A stretch of 64,000 nucleotides of DNA from UBA935 sp031556725 (GTDB lineage Bacteria > Bacillota > Clostridia > Lachnospirales > Lachnospiraceae). Where the stretch lies: NCBI GenBank assembly GCA_031556725.1, contig JAVBSL010000006.1:62001-126000 (forward strand), given 5' to 3'. Shown here one piece after another: positions 1-8,876 of the stretch. Under the pieces are notes generated by a model. That model saw nothing but the letters and a program-made list of their open reading frames with translations, made no database searches and was not told the DNA's origin. The first letter of the stretch is position 1, and each line of letters opens with the position of its first letter. A program made the position numbers and the translations under genes.

Positions 1-1
1 A

Positions 2-316
2 GTGTATTCCGAAGCAGGAAAAGCCCAGTTGAAAGAGCAGGTTGGTTATTATATGAATAATGCCAAGTATATTTTTGAAGGCCTTAAAAGTGCCGGCTAT
101 ACTGTGTCAGGCGGGAAAAATGCGCCTTACATCTGGTTGAAGGCACCGAATAATATGACCAGTTGGGAATTTTTTGATTACCTTCTGGAGAAAGCTAATG
201 TGGTAGGAACCCCCGGTTCCGGATTTGGTCCCAGCGGTGAGACTTATTTCCGTTTAACGGCCTTTGGCAGTTATGAAAACACAGTAGAGGCTGTAGAGCG
301 AATAAAAGCACTATAG
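2..316 (+). CDS. dapL: LL-diaminopimelate aminotransferase, C-terminal part
   Basis: This is the last ~104 residues of a PLP aminotransferase whose start lies before the window. The stretch GSGFGPSGETYFRLTAFG matches the C-terminal signature of LL-diaminopimelate aminotransferase (DapL), which converts tetrahydrodipicolinate directly to LL-diaminopimelate for lysine and peptidoglycan synthesis. The catalytic lysine is upstream and not visible. The gene ends 13 bases before the hybrid kinase, so the two may share a transcript. Another class I/II aminotransferase is possible but less likely given this signature. Confidence 0.85.
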   Translation: MYSEAGKAQLKEQVGYYMNNAKYIFEGLKSAGYTVSGGKNAPYIWLKAPNNMTSWEFFDYLLEKANVVGTPGSGFGPSGETYFRLTAFGSYENTVEAVERIKAL

Positions 317-329
317 TTAGGGAGGATCC

Positions 330-2765
330 ATGACCAGTTGGAAAGAACTGCTTTACTATATGGATGAGGCTCTGTATATATCCGATATGGAGACCGACGA
401 ATTACTTTTTTTAAATAAAAGAGTAAAGGAACGAGGACAAATTACAGATGCAAGTCTGGGAAAACCCTGCTATGAGGTTTTAATGGGCAAGACTTCCCGT
501 TGTGAATTTTGTCCTAAATATTCGATTGCAGAGTACAGCAGGCATGAGAAAATATCCTGGTCATCTTTTTACAAACAGGCAGGCGTTTATATTCACAATT
601 CCGGGATACAAATTTCCTGGAAGGGTGGAAGAAAAGCGTATGCGCAATTTTCCGTAGATATTACACAATTTAAGAAAGCCGAGGAGGATACCAAATATCA
701 GCTTATGCAGCAGGAGCTGATTACGCAGATCCTGGCCAGCTTTGTTAAAACTCCCAGACTGGAATTGTCATTTCCGGCAGCATTGCAGCAGGTAGGCAAT
801 TTTTTGGGAGTAAACATAGCGGTTATTTATCAATATGATGCGAAAAAAGATAGCTATAAATACTTTCACGGTTGGTTTCGGGAAGATATTATCGGCCTTA
901 AGGTGGATTTGTTTCAGATACCCGGTGATATGGCAAGAAGATATTTTATTGCCAAAGAGCATGAATATTTTCAGGCAGAAGATGCAGATGTGCCGGCCAA
1001 AGAGTTTCCCTTTGAAGCTTATAAGCTAAAAGAAAGTGATGTTTTAAAGTATTCCATAATCAGTATGCCGATTATCATTCAGGGCATAGTTTGGGGATTT
1101 TGGGCGGTTGCTGATGTTTTTTCTTCACATCGATGGAGGGCCAAGGATGTTGATTTCACTCGCATTTTTTCAGGCTTGGTGGATACTGCCCTGGGAAGAG
1201 AAGTGGCAGAACAAAATCTGGATATGAGTGAACAGATGCTCAGTACAGTTATTGATGGACTAACCAATTCCATATACTGGAAAAATCCGGAAACCGGTAT
1301 TTATGAAGGTGGTAATAATGCTTTTTGGGAGTTGATCAGTAAACCCAAAGAAGATGTGGTGGGAAGAACCAACGATGATATTTTCTCCAAGACCGCAGCG
1401 GAGAAATTTAATATTACTGATCAACAGGCGCTGGAAGTAGAAGGACCTTTGGAATATGAACAGGAAGTGCCGGTATATTCCGGTGAAATTGTTGTTTTAA
1501 AGAGCAGTAAGACCGTAGTGCGGGATGCCGGGGGTAATCCTATCCGGCTAATTGGTTTTCATGAAGATATTACCCAACGGCGCTATATGGAAAAGGCCAA
1601 GCAGGAGACCTTGAGTCGCCTGGAAGAAGTAAGCCGCGCAAAGGGGGATTTTCTTTCCCGTATGAGTCATGAAATTCGGACACCGATGAATGCCATTCTG
1701 GGAATGACCAAAATCGGACTGGAAGCAGAAGACAGTACAAAAAAGCAATACAGTCTTGAAAAAATCGAAACAGCATCCAGACATATGCTGGATTTGATCA
1801 ATCAGATATTGGATATGGCGAAAATCGAAGCCAATAAATTGGAGCTGGTGGAGAATGAATTTATTTTTTCACAAATGATAACTAATATTATCAGCATTAT
1901 GGGCGTGCGTGCTGACGAGAAGGCACAGAATCTTGTGGTTTTCATAGATGAAAACATTCCGAACAGAGTGATTGGTGATGAGCTGCGGATATCTCAGGTA
2001 ATCAACAATTTGCTGTCAAATGCCATTAAGTTTACTCCGGAAGAAGGGGAGATAGAACTTGGCTTCCGGCTGGAGGAACAAAGCGAAGACCGGTTGCAGA
2101 TCAGAGCTTTGGTTAAGGATTCGGGAATTGGGATTGCTCCAGAGCAACAGAGTAAGGTGTTTGATGCTTTTGAACAGGTGGATGGCGGAATCAATCGTAT
2201 CTATGAAGGAACCGGATTGGGACTGGCTATAGCAAAAAATATCGTAAGCTTATTAGGAGGCGAGATTTTCCTTGAAAGCGAGGTTGGAAAGGGATCAGAA
2301 TTTTCATTTAATATGCAGCTTAGATGTGCTGCGGATGAAAATAGTGCGGGCGAAGAAGCTTACTCTTGCGAAAGTTACGATTTTAACGGAAAGACCATCT
2401 TGCTGGCCGAGGATATTGATATTAACCGGGAAATTGTCGGGGCGATTTTAAAGGATGTTCATATAAATGTGATAACTGCTGAAAACGGCAGAGAGGCTGT
2501 GCGGTATTTTATGGAGGAGCCCGAAAAATATGATTTGATTTTTATGGATTTGCATATGCCGGAAATGGATGGTTATGAAGCAACTAAGAAAATCCGGGAA
2601 TTAGAAGATCCAAAAGCGAAAACAATTCCAATTATTGCCATGACGGCCAATGTTTTTAAAGAAGATGTGGAAAAATGTCTGGCGGCAGGAATGAACGATC
2701 ATATAGGCAAGCCGTTGGATTTTAACGTGGTTTTACAAAAAATGCGGCAATATATAATAGGGTAA
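330..2765 (+). CDS. Hybrid sensor histidine kinase/response regulator
   Basis: An 811-residue cytoplasmic-looking signalling protein with no clear membrane segment. An N-terminal PAS-like domain (~1-120) carries a CEFCP cysteine pair. A GAF-like domain follows (~130-290), then a second PAS (~300-425) ending in the usual FHEDITQRR. The HisKA domain has SHEIRTPMN with phospho-acceptor His447. The HATPase domain has the N box NNLLSNAIKF and a GTGLGLAI G box. The C-terminal receiver has LAEDIDINR and phospho-acceptor Asp740 in MDLHMPEMDG. The start follows a GGGAGG ribosome site. No output domain and no partner regulator lie next to it, so its target is unknown; phosphorelay to an unlinked regulator is inferred. 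Confidence 0.9.
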   Translation: MTSWKELLYYMDEALYISDMETDELLFLNKRVKERGQITDASLGKPCYEVLMGKTSRCEFCPKYSIAEYSRHEKISWSSFYKQAGVYIHNSGIQISWKGGRKAYAQFSVDITQFKKAEEDTKYQLMQQELITQILASFVKTPRLELSFPAALQQVGNFLGVNIAVIYQYDAKKDSYKYFHGWFREDIIGLKVDLFQIPGDMARRYFIAKEHEYFQAEDADVPAKEFPFEAYKLKESDVLKYSIISMPIIIQGIVWGFWAVADVFSSHRWRAKDVDFTRIFSGLVDTALGREVAEQNLDMSEQMLSTVIDGLTNSIYWKNPETGIYEGGNNAFWELISKPKEDVVGRTNDDIFSKTAAEKFNITDQQALEVEGPLEYEQEVPVYSGEIVVLKSSKTVVRDAGGNPIRLIGFHEDITQRRYMEKAKQETLSRLEEVSRAKGDFLSRMSHEIRTPMNAILGMTKIGLEAEDSTKKQYSLEKIETASRHMLDLINQILDMAKIEANKLELVENEFIFSQMITNIISIMGVRADEKAQNLVVFIDENIPNRVIGDELRISQVINNLLSNAIKFTPEEGEIELGFRLEEQSEDRLQIRALVKDSGIGIAPEQQSKVFDAFEQVDGGINRIYEGTGLGLAIAKNIVSLLGGEIFLESEVGKGSEFSFNMQLRCAADENSAGEEAYSCESYDFNGKTILLAEDIDINREIVGAILKDVHINVITAENGREAVRYFMEEPEKYDLIFMDLHMPEMDGYEATKKIRELEDPKAKTIPIIAMTANVFKEDVEKCLAAGMNDHIGKPLDFNVVLQKMRQYIIG

Positions 2766-2770
2766 AATAA

Positions 2771-2799
2771 AAAGCGCCACCGATGGGTGACGCTTTCTT
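2771..2799. terminator. Bidirectional terminator hairpin
   Basis: The stem AAAGCG-C-CACC pairs with GGTG-A-CGCTTT with one mismatch and a 4-base loop. It is followed by a T-rich run on the plus strand and preceded by an A-rich run that serves the minus strand. It lies between the converging hybrid kinase and the small membrane-protein gene. Confidence 0.75.
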
Positions 2800-2813
2800 T
2801 AAGTAAATATTTA

Positions 2814-3197
2814 TTAATTTTCTTTACTGATACCAACATATGTAGCATCGCCGAAGCCAAGAATACAAATGAAGATGGGATTCAGTAACCACAGACCAAC
2901 ACCGAAACCGGCACCTTTTCCAAATGCGGTAGCAAGTTTGAAATAAGCAATGATTAACATAATGATACCAACACAGGGTATCAGCGTCAATAAGAACATC
3001 CAGCCATTACCAAAGGTAATTTTAAATAAAACATACTGGCTGTAAAAAGGCACGATAGCAGCCCAACCAGGCTCCCCTGCCTTTTCATAAACTTTCCATT
3101 GACCGATGATAACAACAATCATAATTGCTAAGCTAATCAATGAAGTTACTGTTGAGACACCACTACCAACAGCGTAAGCTAAATCATTATAATTCAT
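2814..3197 (-). CDS. DUF5684-like small membrane protein
   Basis: A 127-residue protein with three hydrophobic segments (about 12-32, 60-85 and 95-115). The motif EKAGEPGWAAIVPFYSQY resembles DUF5684 membrane proteins, whose function is not established. The start at 3197 is chosen because GGGAGG lies just upstream and the longer reading frame adds only an unsupported 11 residues. It is monocistronic: a strong promoter lies upstream and a shared terminator downstream. Confidence 0.75.
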   Translation of the reverse strand: MNYNDLAYAVGSGVSTVTSLISLAIMIVVIIGQWKVYEKAGEPGWAAIVPFYSQYVLFKITFGNGWMFLLTLIPCVGIIMLIIAYFKLATAFGKGAGFGVGLWLLNPIFICILGFGDATYVGISKEN

Positions 3198-3232
3198 AAG
3201 AACCTCCCTCAATATTTTTATTGTCAACATTT

Positions 3233-3261
3233 ATTGTATATAATTAAGCCAATAAAGTCAA
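3233..3261 (-). promoter_or_regulatory. Sigma-A promoter of the DUF5684-like gene
   Basis: On the minus strand, TTGACT, a 17-base spacer and TACAAT lie about 36 bases upstream of the start codon. This is one mismatch per hexamer from consensus. Confidence 0.7.
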
Positions 3262-3275
3262 CTAAAAAAAATAAC

Positions 3276-3304
3276 TTGCGCCGGTCTAAGTTTTATGATA
3301 GAAT
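3276..3304 (+). promoter_or_regulatory. Possible promoter of the threonine operon
   Basis: TTGCGC, 17 bases, TAGAAT. The -10 is good and the -35 keeps only the TTG. It lies about 60 bases upstream of the ACT-domain gene, back to back with the minus-strand promoter at 3233-3261. Confidence 0.45.
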
Positions 3305-3366
3305 ATCCTCCGTTGGCAGACAATTGTCCGCAGGGGAAGAACAGGGTGTGGTAATCGGAGGGAGAC

Positions 3367-3810
3367 ATGGAAAAATCAACCGCCTACTATGTGGTAAAAC
3401 AAAGAGCAGTTCCCGAAGTACTGCTGAAAGTGGTGGAGGCCAAGAAGCTGGTTGAATCCGGCAGGGTCGCAAGCATCAATGAAGCGGCCGATAAAGTGGG
3501 AATCAGCCGCAGTTCTTTTTATAAGTATAAAGATGATATTTTTCAGTTTCATGATAATGCCCAGGGAACCACCATCACCTTAACCTTTCAGATGGATGAT
3601 GAACCGGGTCTTTTGTCGGATGTGCTGAAGATTATAGCCGAGTATCAGGCGAATATTTTGACTATTCATCAAAGTATTCCCATTAACGGGGTGGCATCCT
3701 TAAGCTTAAGTGTGCAGGTATTGCCCACAACCGGAGATGTGTCCGAAATGCTGGAGGCGATGGAAAACCAAAAAGGGGTACGCAGCGTTAAGATATTGGC
3801 TAAAGAATAA
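3367..3810 (+). CDS. ACT domain-containing protein (UPF0735/PheB-like)
   Basis: A 147-residue protein. The N-terminal half (~20-60) is a small helix-turn-helix-like region (VASINEAADKVGISRSSFYKY). The C-terminal half (~68-145) is an ACT domain beginning TLTFQMDDEPGLLSDVL, the type that binds amino acids as allosteric effectors. The family is UPF0735, sometimes called PheB, and lacks a settled biochemical role. It sits 17 bases upstream of homoserine dehydrogenase, so a role in sensing aspartate-family amino acids is inferred. The start has a GGAGGGAG ribosome site. Confidence 0.85.
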   Translation: MEKSTAYYVVKQRAVPEVLLKVVEAKKLVESGRVASINEAADKVGISRSSFYKYKDDIFQFHDNAQGTTITLTFQMDDEPGLLSDVLKIIAEYQANILTIHQSIPINGVASLSLSVQVLPTTGDVSEMLEAMENQKGVRSVKILAKE

Positions 3811-3827
3811 TAAACGGAGGAAATAAG

Positions 3828-5051
3828 ATGATTCAAGTAGCAGTAATAGGATATGGCACCGTAGGAAGCGGTGTGGTAGAAGTGATAGGGAAGAATAATC
3901 TGGAAATTAATAAGAAGGCCGGCGAAGAGCTGTATGTTAAATATATATTGGATTTAAGAGAATTTCCCGGTGATCCTTATGAAGACCGGGTGATACATGA
4001 TGTAAATGTAATATTGGACGATCCCGAGATTCAGATTGTCTGTGAGACCATGGGCGGTATCAAGCCGGCTTATGATTTTACCAAACAGGCACTGTTAAAA
4101 GGCAAGAGCGTGTGTACTTCCAATAAAGAGCTGGTGGCTAATCATGGCCCCGAGCTGATTAAAATCGCCAAGGAACATAATTGCAATTATCTGTTTGAAG
4201 CCAGTGTGGGCGGTGGTATTCCGATTATTCGGCCGCTTAATTACTCTCTTACCGCAGAAAAGATTGACAGTATTGTGGGAATTCTCAATGGAACCACTAA
4301 CTTTATTCTCTCCAAAATGGAGATGGAAGGTGCAGAGTTTGCCGATGTTCTAAAAGAAGCACAGGAAAAGGGCTATGCTGAGCGCAATCCCGAAGCAGAT
4401 GTGGAAGGTCATGATGCCTGCCGGAAAATAGCTATTTTATCTTCTTTGATGACCGGTAAAAATGTAAAATATAGCGATATATACACTGAGGGAATTACAA
4501 AAATATCGGCAGTTGACTTTAAATATGCCAGGGCTATGGGAAAAACCATTAAATTATTAGCCATGAGTACATCCGTCCAAAATGGTAATGAGGAAAATCT
4601 ATACGCCATGGTGGCACCATTTATGATTGGCAGCGAACATCCTCTTTATTTTGTTCATGATGTGTTCAATGCGGTTTATGTTCATGGGAATATGCTGGGT
4701 GATTCTATGTATTATGGCCGTGGTGCCGGAAAACTGCCCACTGCCAGTGCCGTGGTATCTGATGTGGTGGACTGTGCCAGGCATATCGGTAAAACTATTA
4801 TGTGCTTCTGGGACAGCGAGGATGTAACCCTTTCTTCCATGGACAACCGGCAGGGTAAATTTTTTGTCCGGGTAACGAAGAGTGCGGATGCTTTGCAGAA
4901 AGCCGAAGAACTGTTTGGCAAGATTACCGTTATCGATCCGGTTGCAGAAGATGAGTTTGCTTTTGTCTGCGGACCGGTCAGTGAAAAAGAATTTGCGGAT
5001 AAAGCAGCTTCTTTGGGAAATGTGATCAGCAGAATCCGTGTGGAAGGATAA
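3828..5051 (+). CDS. hom: Homoserine dehydrogenase
   Basis: A 407-residue enzyme that reduces aspartate semialdehyde to homoserine with NAD(P)H. The N-terminal Rossmann fold has VIGYGTVGSGVVEV. The catalytic region contains the family hallmark GILNGTTNFILSKM and a later EAQEKGYAERNPEADVEG stretch. The last ~70 residues (FFVRVTKSADALQ onward) form a short ACT-like regulatory domain, which makes threonine feedback plausible. The start follows GGAGG. It is the second gene of the operon ACT protein-hom-homoserine kinase-like-aspartate kinase. Confidence 0.95.
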   Translation: MIQVAVIGYGTVGSGVVEVIGKNNLEINKKAGEELYVKYILDLREFPGDPYEDRVIHDVNVILDDPEIQIVCETMGGIKPAYDFTKQALLKGKSVCTSNKELVANHGPELIKIAKEHNCNYLFEASVGGGIPIIRPLNYSLTAEKIDSIVGILNGTTNFILSKMEMEGAEFADVLKEAQEKGYAERNPEADVEGHDACRKIAILSSLMTGKNVKYSDIYTEGITKISAVDFKYARAMGKTIKLLAMSTSVQNGNEENLYAMVAPFMIGSEHPLYFVHDVFNAVYVHGNMLGDSMYYGRGAGKLPTASAVVSDVVDCARHIGKTIMCFWDSEDVTLSSMDNRQGKFFVRVTKSADALQKAEELFGKITVIDPVAEDEFAFVCGPVSEKEFADKAASLGNVISRIRVEG

Positions 5052-5061
5052 GGGCAGACGG

Positions 5062-6270
5062 ATGAAATATATAATTGTATTAGGCGACGGCATGGCCGAT
5101 GAGCCTATTGAAGCATTAGACGGTAAAACCCCTTTAGCTTATGCTAAAACACCCATGATGGATTGTTTAAGTAAAAAAGCCGAGATCGGCCTGGTCCATA
5201 CCATTCCGGAAGGGATGAATCCCGGCTCGGACACGGCTAACCTTTCGGTATTGGGATATGACCCCAGGATATATTATTCGGGCCGCTCCCCATTGGAGGC
5301 TTTGAGTATCGGCGTACCCATGAAGGATACCGATATTGCCATTCGCTGTAATATCGTGACCCTGTCGGAGGATGAGGTACCTTTTGCCGAAAGAACGATT
5401 ATCGATCACAGTGCCGATGAAATCAGCACCCAAGATTGTGCGGTTTTGCTGGAGGTAGTGCGGAAGGAGCTGGAAAATGATACCTATCGTTTTTACACCG
5501 GAACCAGCTACCGCCATTGTCTGATTTGGGAAAAAGGCCAGGCGGTGGAATTAACTCCGCCTCATGATGTGCTGACTCAGGTGATTGGAGAATATCTGCC
5601 GGCAGATGATGCATTACGGAAAATGATGGAACGAAGCTATGAGATACTGGTGAATCACCCTTTAAATATCGAGCGTAAGAAAAAAGGCTTGAACCCGGCT
5701 AACTGTTGTTGGTTCTGGGGGGCAGGAACCAAACCGGCCTTAACCTCTTTTACTGAAAAAACCGGTAAGAAGGGCATGATGATATCGGCGGTGGATCTGT
5801 TAAAAGGCATTGCGGTGGGAACCGGTATGGGTGCTGCCCATGTAGAGGGTGCCAACGGCGGACTTCATACCAATTACACAGGTAAGGTGGAAGCGGCTTG
5901 TAAAGCTCTTTTGCAGGAGGACTATGATTTTGTGTATATTCATGTGGAAGCACCTGACGAAATGGGGCATCAGGGCAGTGTGGAGCGCAAGGTGCAGGCC
6001 ATCGAATATTTGGATGAAAAGGTCATCAAACCTTTAGTAAATGGAATGGAAGAAGCCGGTGAGGACTATCGCCTGCTGGTACTGCCGGATCATCCGACCC
6101 CCATTCGGGTCAGGACCCATACTTCGGACAGTGTTCCCTATCTGTTATATGACAGCCGGACACCGATGGGAAAGACGTGGGATTATAATGAAAAAGAGGC
6201 AGCCCAAAGCGGCAATTATGTGGCAAAAGGCCATACAATAATAGATAAGTTATTTGAGGAGAAAGAATGA
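5062..6270 (+). CDS. Archaeal-type phosphoglycerate mutase homologue, predicted homoserine kinase
   Basis: A 402-residue member of the alkaline-phosphatase superfamily, archaeal-type cofactor-independent phosphoglycerate mutase branch. Metal-site and nucleophile motifs are visible: VLGDGMADEP at the N-terminus, GSDTANLSVLGYDP, HVEAPDEMGHQG and LPDHPTPIRVRTHT. It lies between hom and the aspartate kinase gene, overlaps the latter by 4 bases, and no classical thrB is seen nearby. A branch of this family found in threonine operons has been proposed as an alternative homoserine kinase (TIGR02535, ThrB2), so I prefer that role; glycolytic phosphoglycerate mutase is the alternative. The start at 5062 avoids an 8-residue overlap into hom. 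Confidence 0.8.
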   Translation: MKYIIVLGDGMADEPIEALDGKTPLAYAKTPMMDCLSKKAEIGLVHTIPEGMNPGSDTANLSVLGYDPRIYYSGRSPLEALSIGVPMKDTDIAIRCNIVTLSEDEVPFAERTIIDHSADEISTQDCAVLLEVVRKELENDTYRFYTGTSYRHCLIWEKGQAVELTPPHDVLTQVIGEYLPADDALRKMMERSYEILVNHPLNIERKKKGLNPANCCWFWGAGTKPALTSFTEKTGKKGMMISAVDLLKGIAVGTGMGAAHVEGANGGLHTNYTGKVEAACKALLQEDYDFVYIHVEAPDEMGHQGSVERKVQAIEYLDEKVIKPLVNGMEEAGEDYRLLVLPDHPTPIRVRTHTSDSVPYLLYDSRTPMGKTWDYNEKEAAQSGNYVAKGHTIIDKLFEEKE

Positions 6271-7589
6271 TGAAAACAGTAGTAAAATTTGGCGGCAGTT
6301 CCCTTGCCAGTGCGGAACAGTTTAAAAAAGTAGTGGAAATCATCCGTGCCGATGAAGATCGGAAATTCGTGATTCCCTCCGCACCGGGAAAACGCTTTTC
6401 TGCCGATACCAAAGTAACCGATATGCTTTATGTGTGTTATGCTAAGGCGAAGGCCGGAGAGAACTTCAGCAAAGACCTGAAACTGATCAAGGAACGTTAT
6501 GATGAAATTATCAAAGGCTTAGAACTGGATTTGTCTTTGGACGAAGAATTCAAATTTATCGAAAAGAATTTTAAAGATCATGCCGGAGCCAATTATGCGG
6601 CTTCCAGGGGTGAATACCTGAATGGTATCATTATGGCTAAATACCTGAATTATGAATTTGTAGATGCCGCAGAGGTTATCCGGTTTGATGAAAACGGTGA
6701 CTTTGATTCGGAAATTACTAATAAAATTCTCGGAGAGCGGTTAGAAACCTTGGAACGAGCTGTAATTCCCGGTTTCTACGGTGCCTATGAGAACGGCAAG
6801 GTTAAGACTTTTTCCAGAGGTGGTTCCGATATTACCGGTTCCATCGTAGCCAGAGCGGTAAAAGCTGATGTATATGAGAACTGGACCGATGTTTCAGGAT
6901 TCCTGGTAGCCGATCCCCGAATCATTGATAATCCTGAAGGAATTGAAACCATTACTTATAAGGAACTGCGCGAGCTTGCCTATATGGGAGCCAGTGTTCT
7001 GCATGAAGAAGCTATTTTTCCGGTACGCCGGGAAGGAATTCCCATCAATATCCGAAATACCAACGCACCGGAAGATAACGGTACCTGGATTGTGGAAAGT
7101 ACCTGTCAAAAATCCAAATATGTCATTACCGGTGTTGCCGGTAAAAAAGGCTTTTGCTCGGTAAACGTGGAAAAAGATATGATGAACTCGGAAATCGGTT
7201 TTGGCCGTAAAGTATTGCAGGCCTTTGAAGATAATGGCATTTCCTTTGAGCATATGCCTTCCGGTATTGATACATTGACCGTCTTTGTTCATCAGGATGA
7301 GTTTGCCGATAAGGAACAGAAGGTAACAGCCGCCCTGCACCGTATGGCCAATCCGGACTCTATCGAAATCGAAGCCGATCTGGCGCTGATCGCGGTAGTG
7401 GGAAGGGGAATGAAATCCACCAGAGGTACCGCAGGCCGAATCTTCTCGGCACTGGCTCATGCCAATGTAAACGTCAAGATGATCGATCAGGGCTCCAGTG
7501 AGCTTAATATTATTATCGGTGTGACCAACGATGATTTTGAGGCCGCAATCAAAGCGATTTATGATATCTTTGTAATAGCCCAGTTATAA
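6267..7589 (+). CDS. lysC: Aspartate kinase
   Basis: A 440-residue monofunctional aspartokinase phosphorylating aspartate, the first step to lysine, threonine and methionine. The kinase domain opens with VVKFGGSSLA and includes FSRGGSDITGSIVA. A C-terminal tandem ACT region (~300-440) carries EIGFGRKVLQAFEDNGI and IDQGSSELNIIIGV, typical of feedback-regulated enzymes. Two adjacent ATG codons (6267 and 6270) are possible starts; the second is better placed after GAGGAGAAAG. It is the last gene of the operon and is followed by a strong terminator. Confidence 0.95.
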   Translation: MMKTVVKFGGSSLASAEQFKKVVEIIRADEDRKFVIPSAPGKRFSADTKVTDMLYVCYAKAKAGENFSKDLKLIKERYDEIIKGLELDLSLDEEFKFIEKNFKDHAGANYAASRGEYLNGIIMAKYLNYEFVDAAEVIRFDENGDFDSEITNKILGERLETLERAVIPGFYGAYENGKVKTFSRGGSDITGSIVARAVKADVYENWTDVSGFLVADPRIIDNPEGIETITYKELRELAYMGASVLHEEAIFPVRREGIPINIRNTNAPEDNGTWIVESTCQKSKYVITGVAGKKGFCSVNVEKDMMNSEIGFGRKVLQAFEDNGISFEHMPSGIDTLTVFVHQDEFADKEQKVTAALHRMANPDSIEIEADLALIAVVGRGMKSTRGTAGRIFSALAHANVNVKMIDQGSSELNIIIGVTNDDFEAAIKAIYDIFVIAQL

Positions 7590-7616
7590 TAATTAGTTAG
7601 TTGAACATGTTTCTCT

Positions 7617-7656
7617 ACAGTCCTTTTATCGGAGCAGATAAAAGGACTGTTTTTTG
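7617..7656 (+). terminator. Rho-independent terminator of the threonine operon
   Basis: A perfect 14-bp stem (ACAGTCCTTTTATC with GATAAAAGGACTGT) has a 6-base loop and is followed by a run of T. It is the clearest terminator in this part of the window. Confidence 0.92.
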
Positions 7657-7669
7657 TTTAAATTTGTAG

Positions 7670-7698
7670 TTGACAGAAATCATAAGTTACTATATAAT
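7670..7698 (+). promoter_or_regulatory. Consensus sigma-A promoter of the sulfur operon
   Basis: TTGACA, a 17-base spacer and TATAAT: an exact consensus match. It lies 60 bases upstream of the PLP lyase gene, just after the preceding terminator. Such a strong promoter usually needs a repressor; no operator could be identified with confidence in the leader. Confidence 0.88.
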
Positions 7699-7757
7699 CA
7701 CACTAAACCTATCAAGTAAGTATGAAATGTAGGAAATGAAAAAAGAAGGAAACCGAT

Positions 7758-8855
7758 ATGAAATTTCAAACAAAAGCAATACATGGTGGAAGACAGGATG
7801 ATACAGGAAAAGGAGCCGTCAATTATCCCATTTATTTATCATCAACCTTTGTACAGGAGGATATGGATAATTTTGGTGAGTTTGTTTACACCAGAGGAAA
7901 CAATCCCACAAGAGCAGCAGTGGAGCAGCTGGCAGCCGAGGTGGAGGAGGCAAAATACGGTTTGGCTCTGGCAACCGGTATGGCGGCCACAAGTTTGGTT
8001 TTTTCTTTGCTGAAACAGGGCGATAAAGTGCTGATTAACAGTAACGTATATGGGGGAACATGGCGATATGTTTCCAATCTGTTTGAAAACAGAGGAATCG
8101 GTTATGAGATCGTAGAGGATTTTAATACATATGATTTTACTCGGGTTCCATCAGATGTAAAGGCAGTTTTTCTGGAAACCCCATCGAATCCGCTGCTGGA
8201 AGTAACAGATATCAGAGCGGTCAGTGAAGCGGCAAAGAAACAGGGGATTTTAGTAATCGTAGATAATACCTTTATGACCGCTTATTTTCAAAAACCTTTG
8301 AATTTGGGAGCAGACATTGTGGTATATTCGGCAACCAAGTACTACGCCGGACATTCGGATATTCTGGCCGGGCTGGTAGTTTTGAACGACGACGAGCTGT
8401 ATCGAAAATTAAAATTTTTGCAAAATACACTTGGCAGTGTGCTGAGTCCCTTTGACTCCTTTTTGCTGATCAGGGGAATTAAAACCTTAGGGCTGCGACT
8501 GGAACAACATCAGCGTAATGCCATAACAATTGCTGATTACCTTAAGGGCCACGGAGCAGTGGAAAAGGTGTTTTATCCCGGCGTGGGCGGAATGGTTTCC
8601 TTTTTGTTTCGGAAGGATGCATATGATATGAATCTTTTTGTGAAAAATCTGGATCTGTTTGGATTTGCCGTAAGCCTTGGTGGTGTGGAATCGTTGATCT
8701 GTCGGCCGGCAACTATGACACATGAGTCATATCCCAAAGAGTTACGAGAGCAAATCGGAATAACGGATCATTTACTTAGACTGGCAATCGGAATTGAAGA
8801 TGTTGAGGATTTACTGGCTGACTTAGAGCAGGCATTTAATAAATCAAAAAAATAA
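7758..8855 (+). CDS. Cys/Met metabolism PLP-dependent enzyme (cystathionine lyase/synthase type)
   Basis: A 365-residue trans-sulfuration enzyme. The PLP lysine is Lys194 in YSATKYYAGHSD. TRGNNPTR near the N-terminus and ETPSNPLLEVTD and VDNTFMTA in the middle are family landmarks. Compared with typical ~380-residue members, a segment after VFYPG (normally a HPGH-containing loop) is missing, so VFYPG joins directly to VGGMVSF. Its place ahead of a polar amino acid ABC transporter suggests a cystathionine or cystine lyase that uses imported sulfur amino acids; cystathionine gamma-synthase activity cannot be excluded. Confidence 0.85.
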   Translation: MKFQTKAIHGGRQDDTGKGAVNYPIYLSSTFVQEDMDNFGEFVYTRGNNPTRAAVEQLAAEVEEAKYGLALATGMAATSLVFSLLKQGDKVLINSNVYGGTWRYVSNLFENRGIGYEIVEDFNTYDFTRVPSDVKAVFLETPSNPLLEVTDIRAVSEAAKKQGILVIVDNTFMTAYFQKPLNLGADIVVYSATKYYAGHSDILAGLVVLNDDELYRKLKFLQNTLGSVLSPFDSFLLIRGIKTLGLRLEQHQRNAITIADYLKGHGAVEKVFYPGVGGMVSFLFRKDAYDMNLFVKNLDLFGFAVSLGGVESLICRPATMTHESYPKELREQIGITDHLLRLAIGIEDVEDLLADLEQAFNKSKK

Positions 8856-8876
8856 TGTAAAAGTGAGGAGAGAAAA

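Noticed and set aside
6894..7460. A 188-codon minus-strand frame in lysC
   Set aside because: It is a shadow of the conserved aspartate kinase reading frame.
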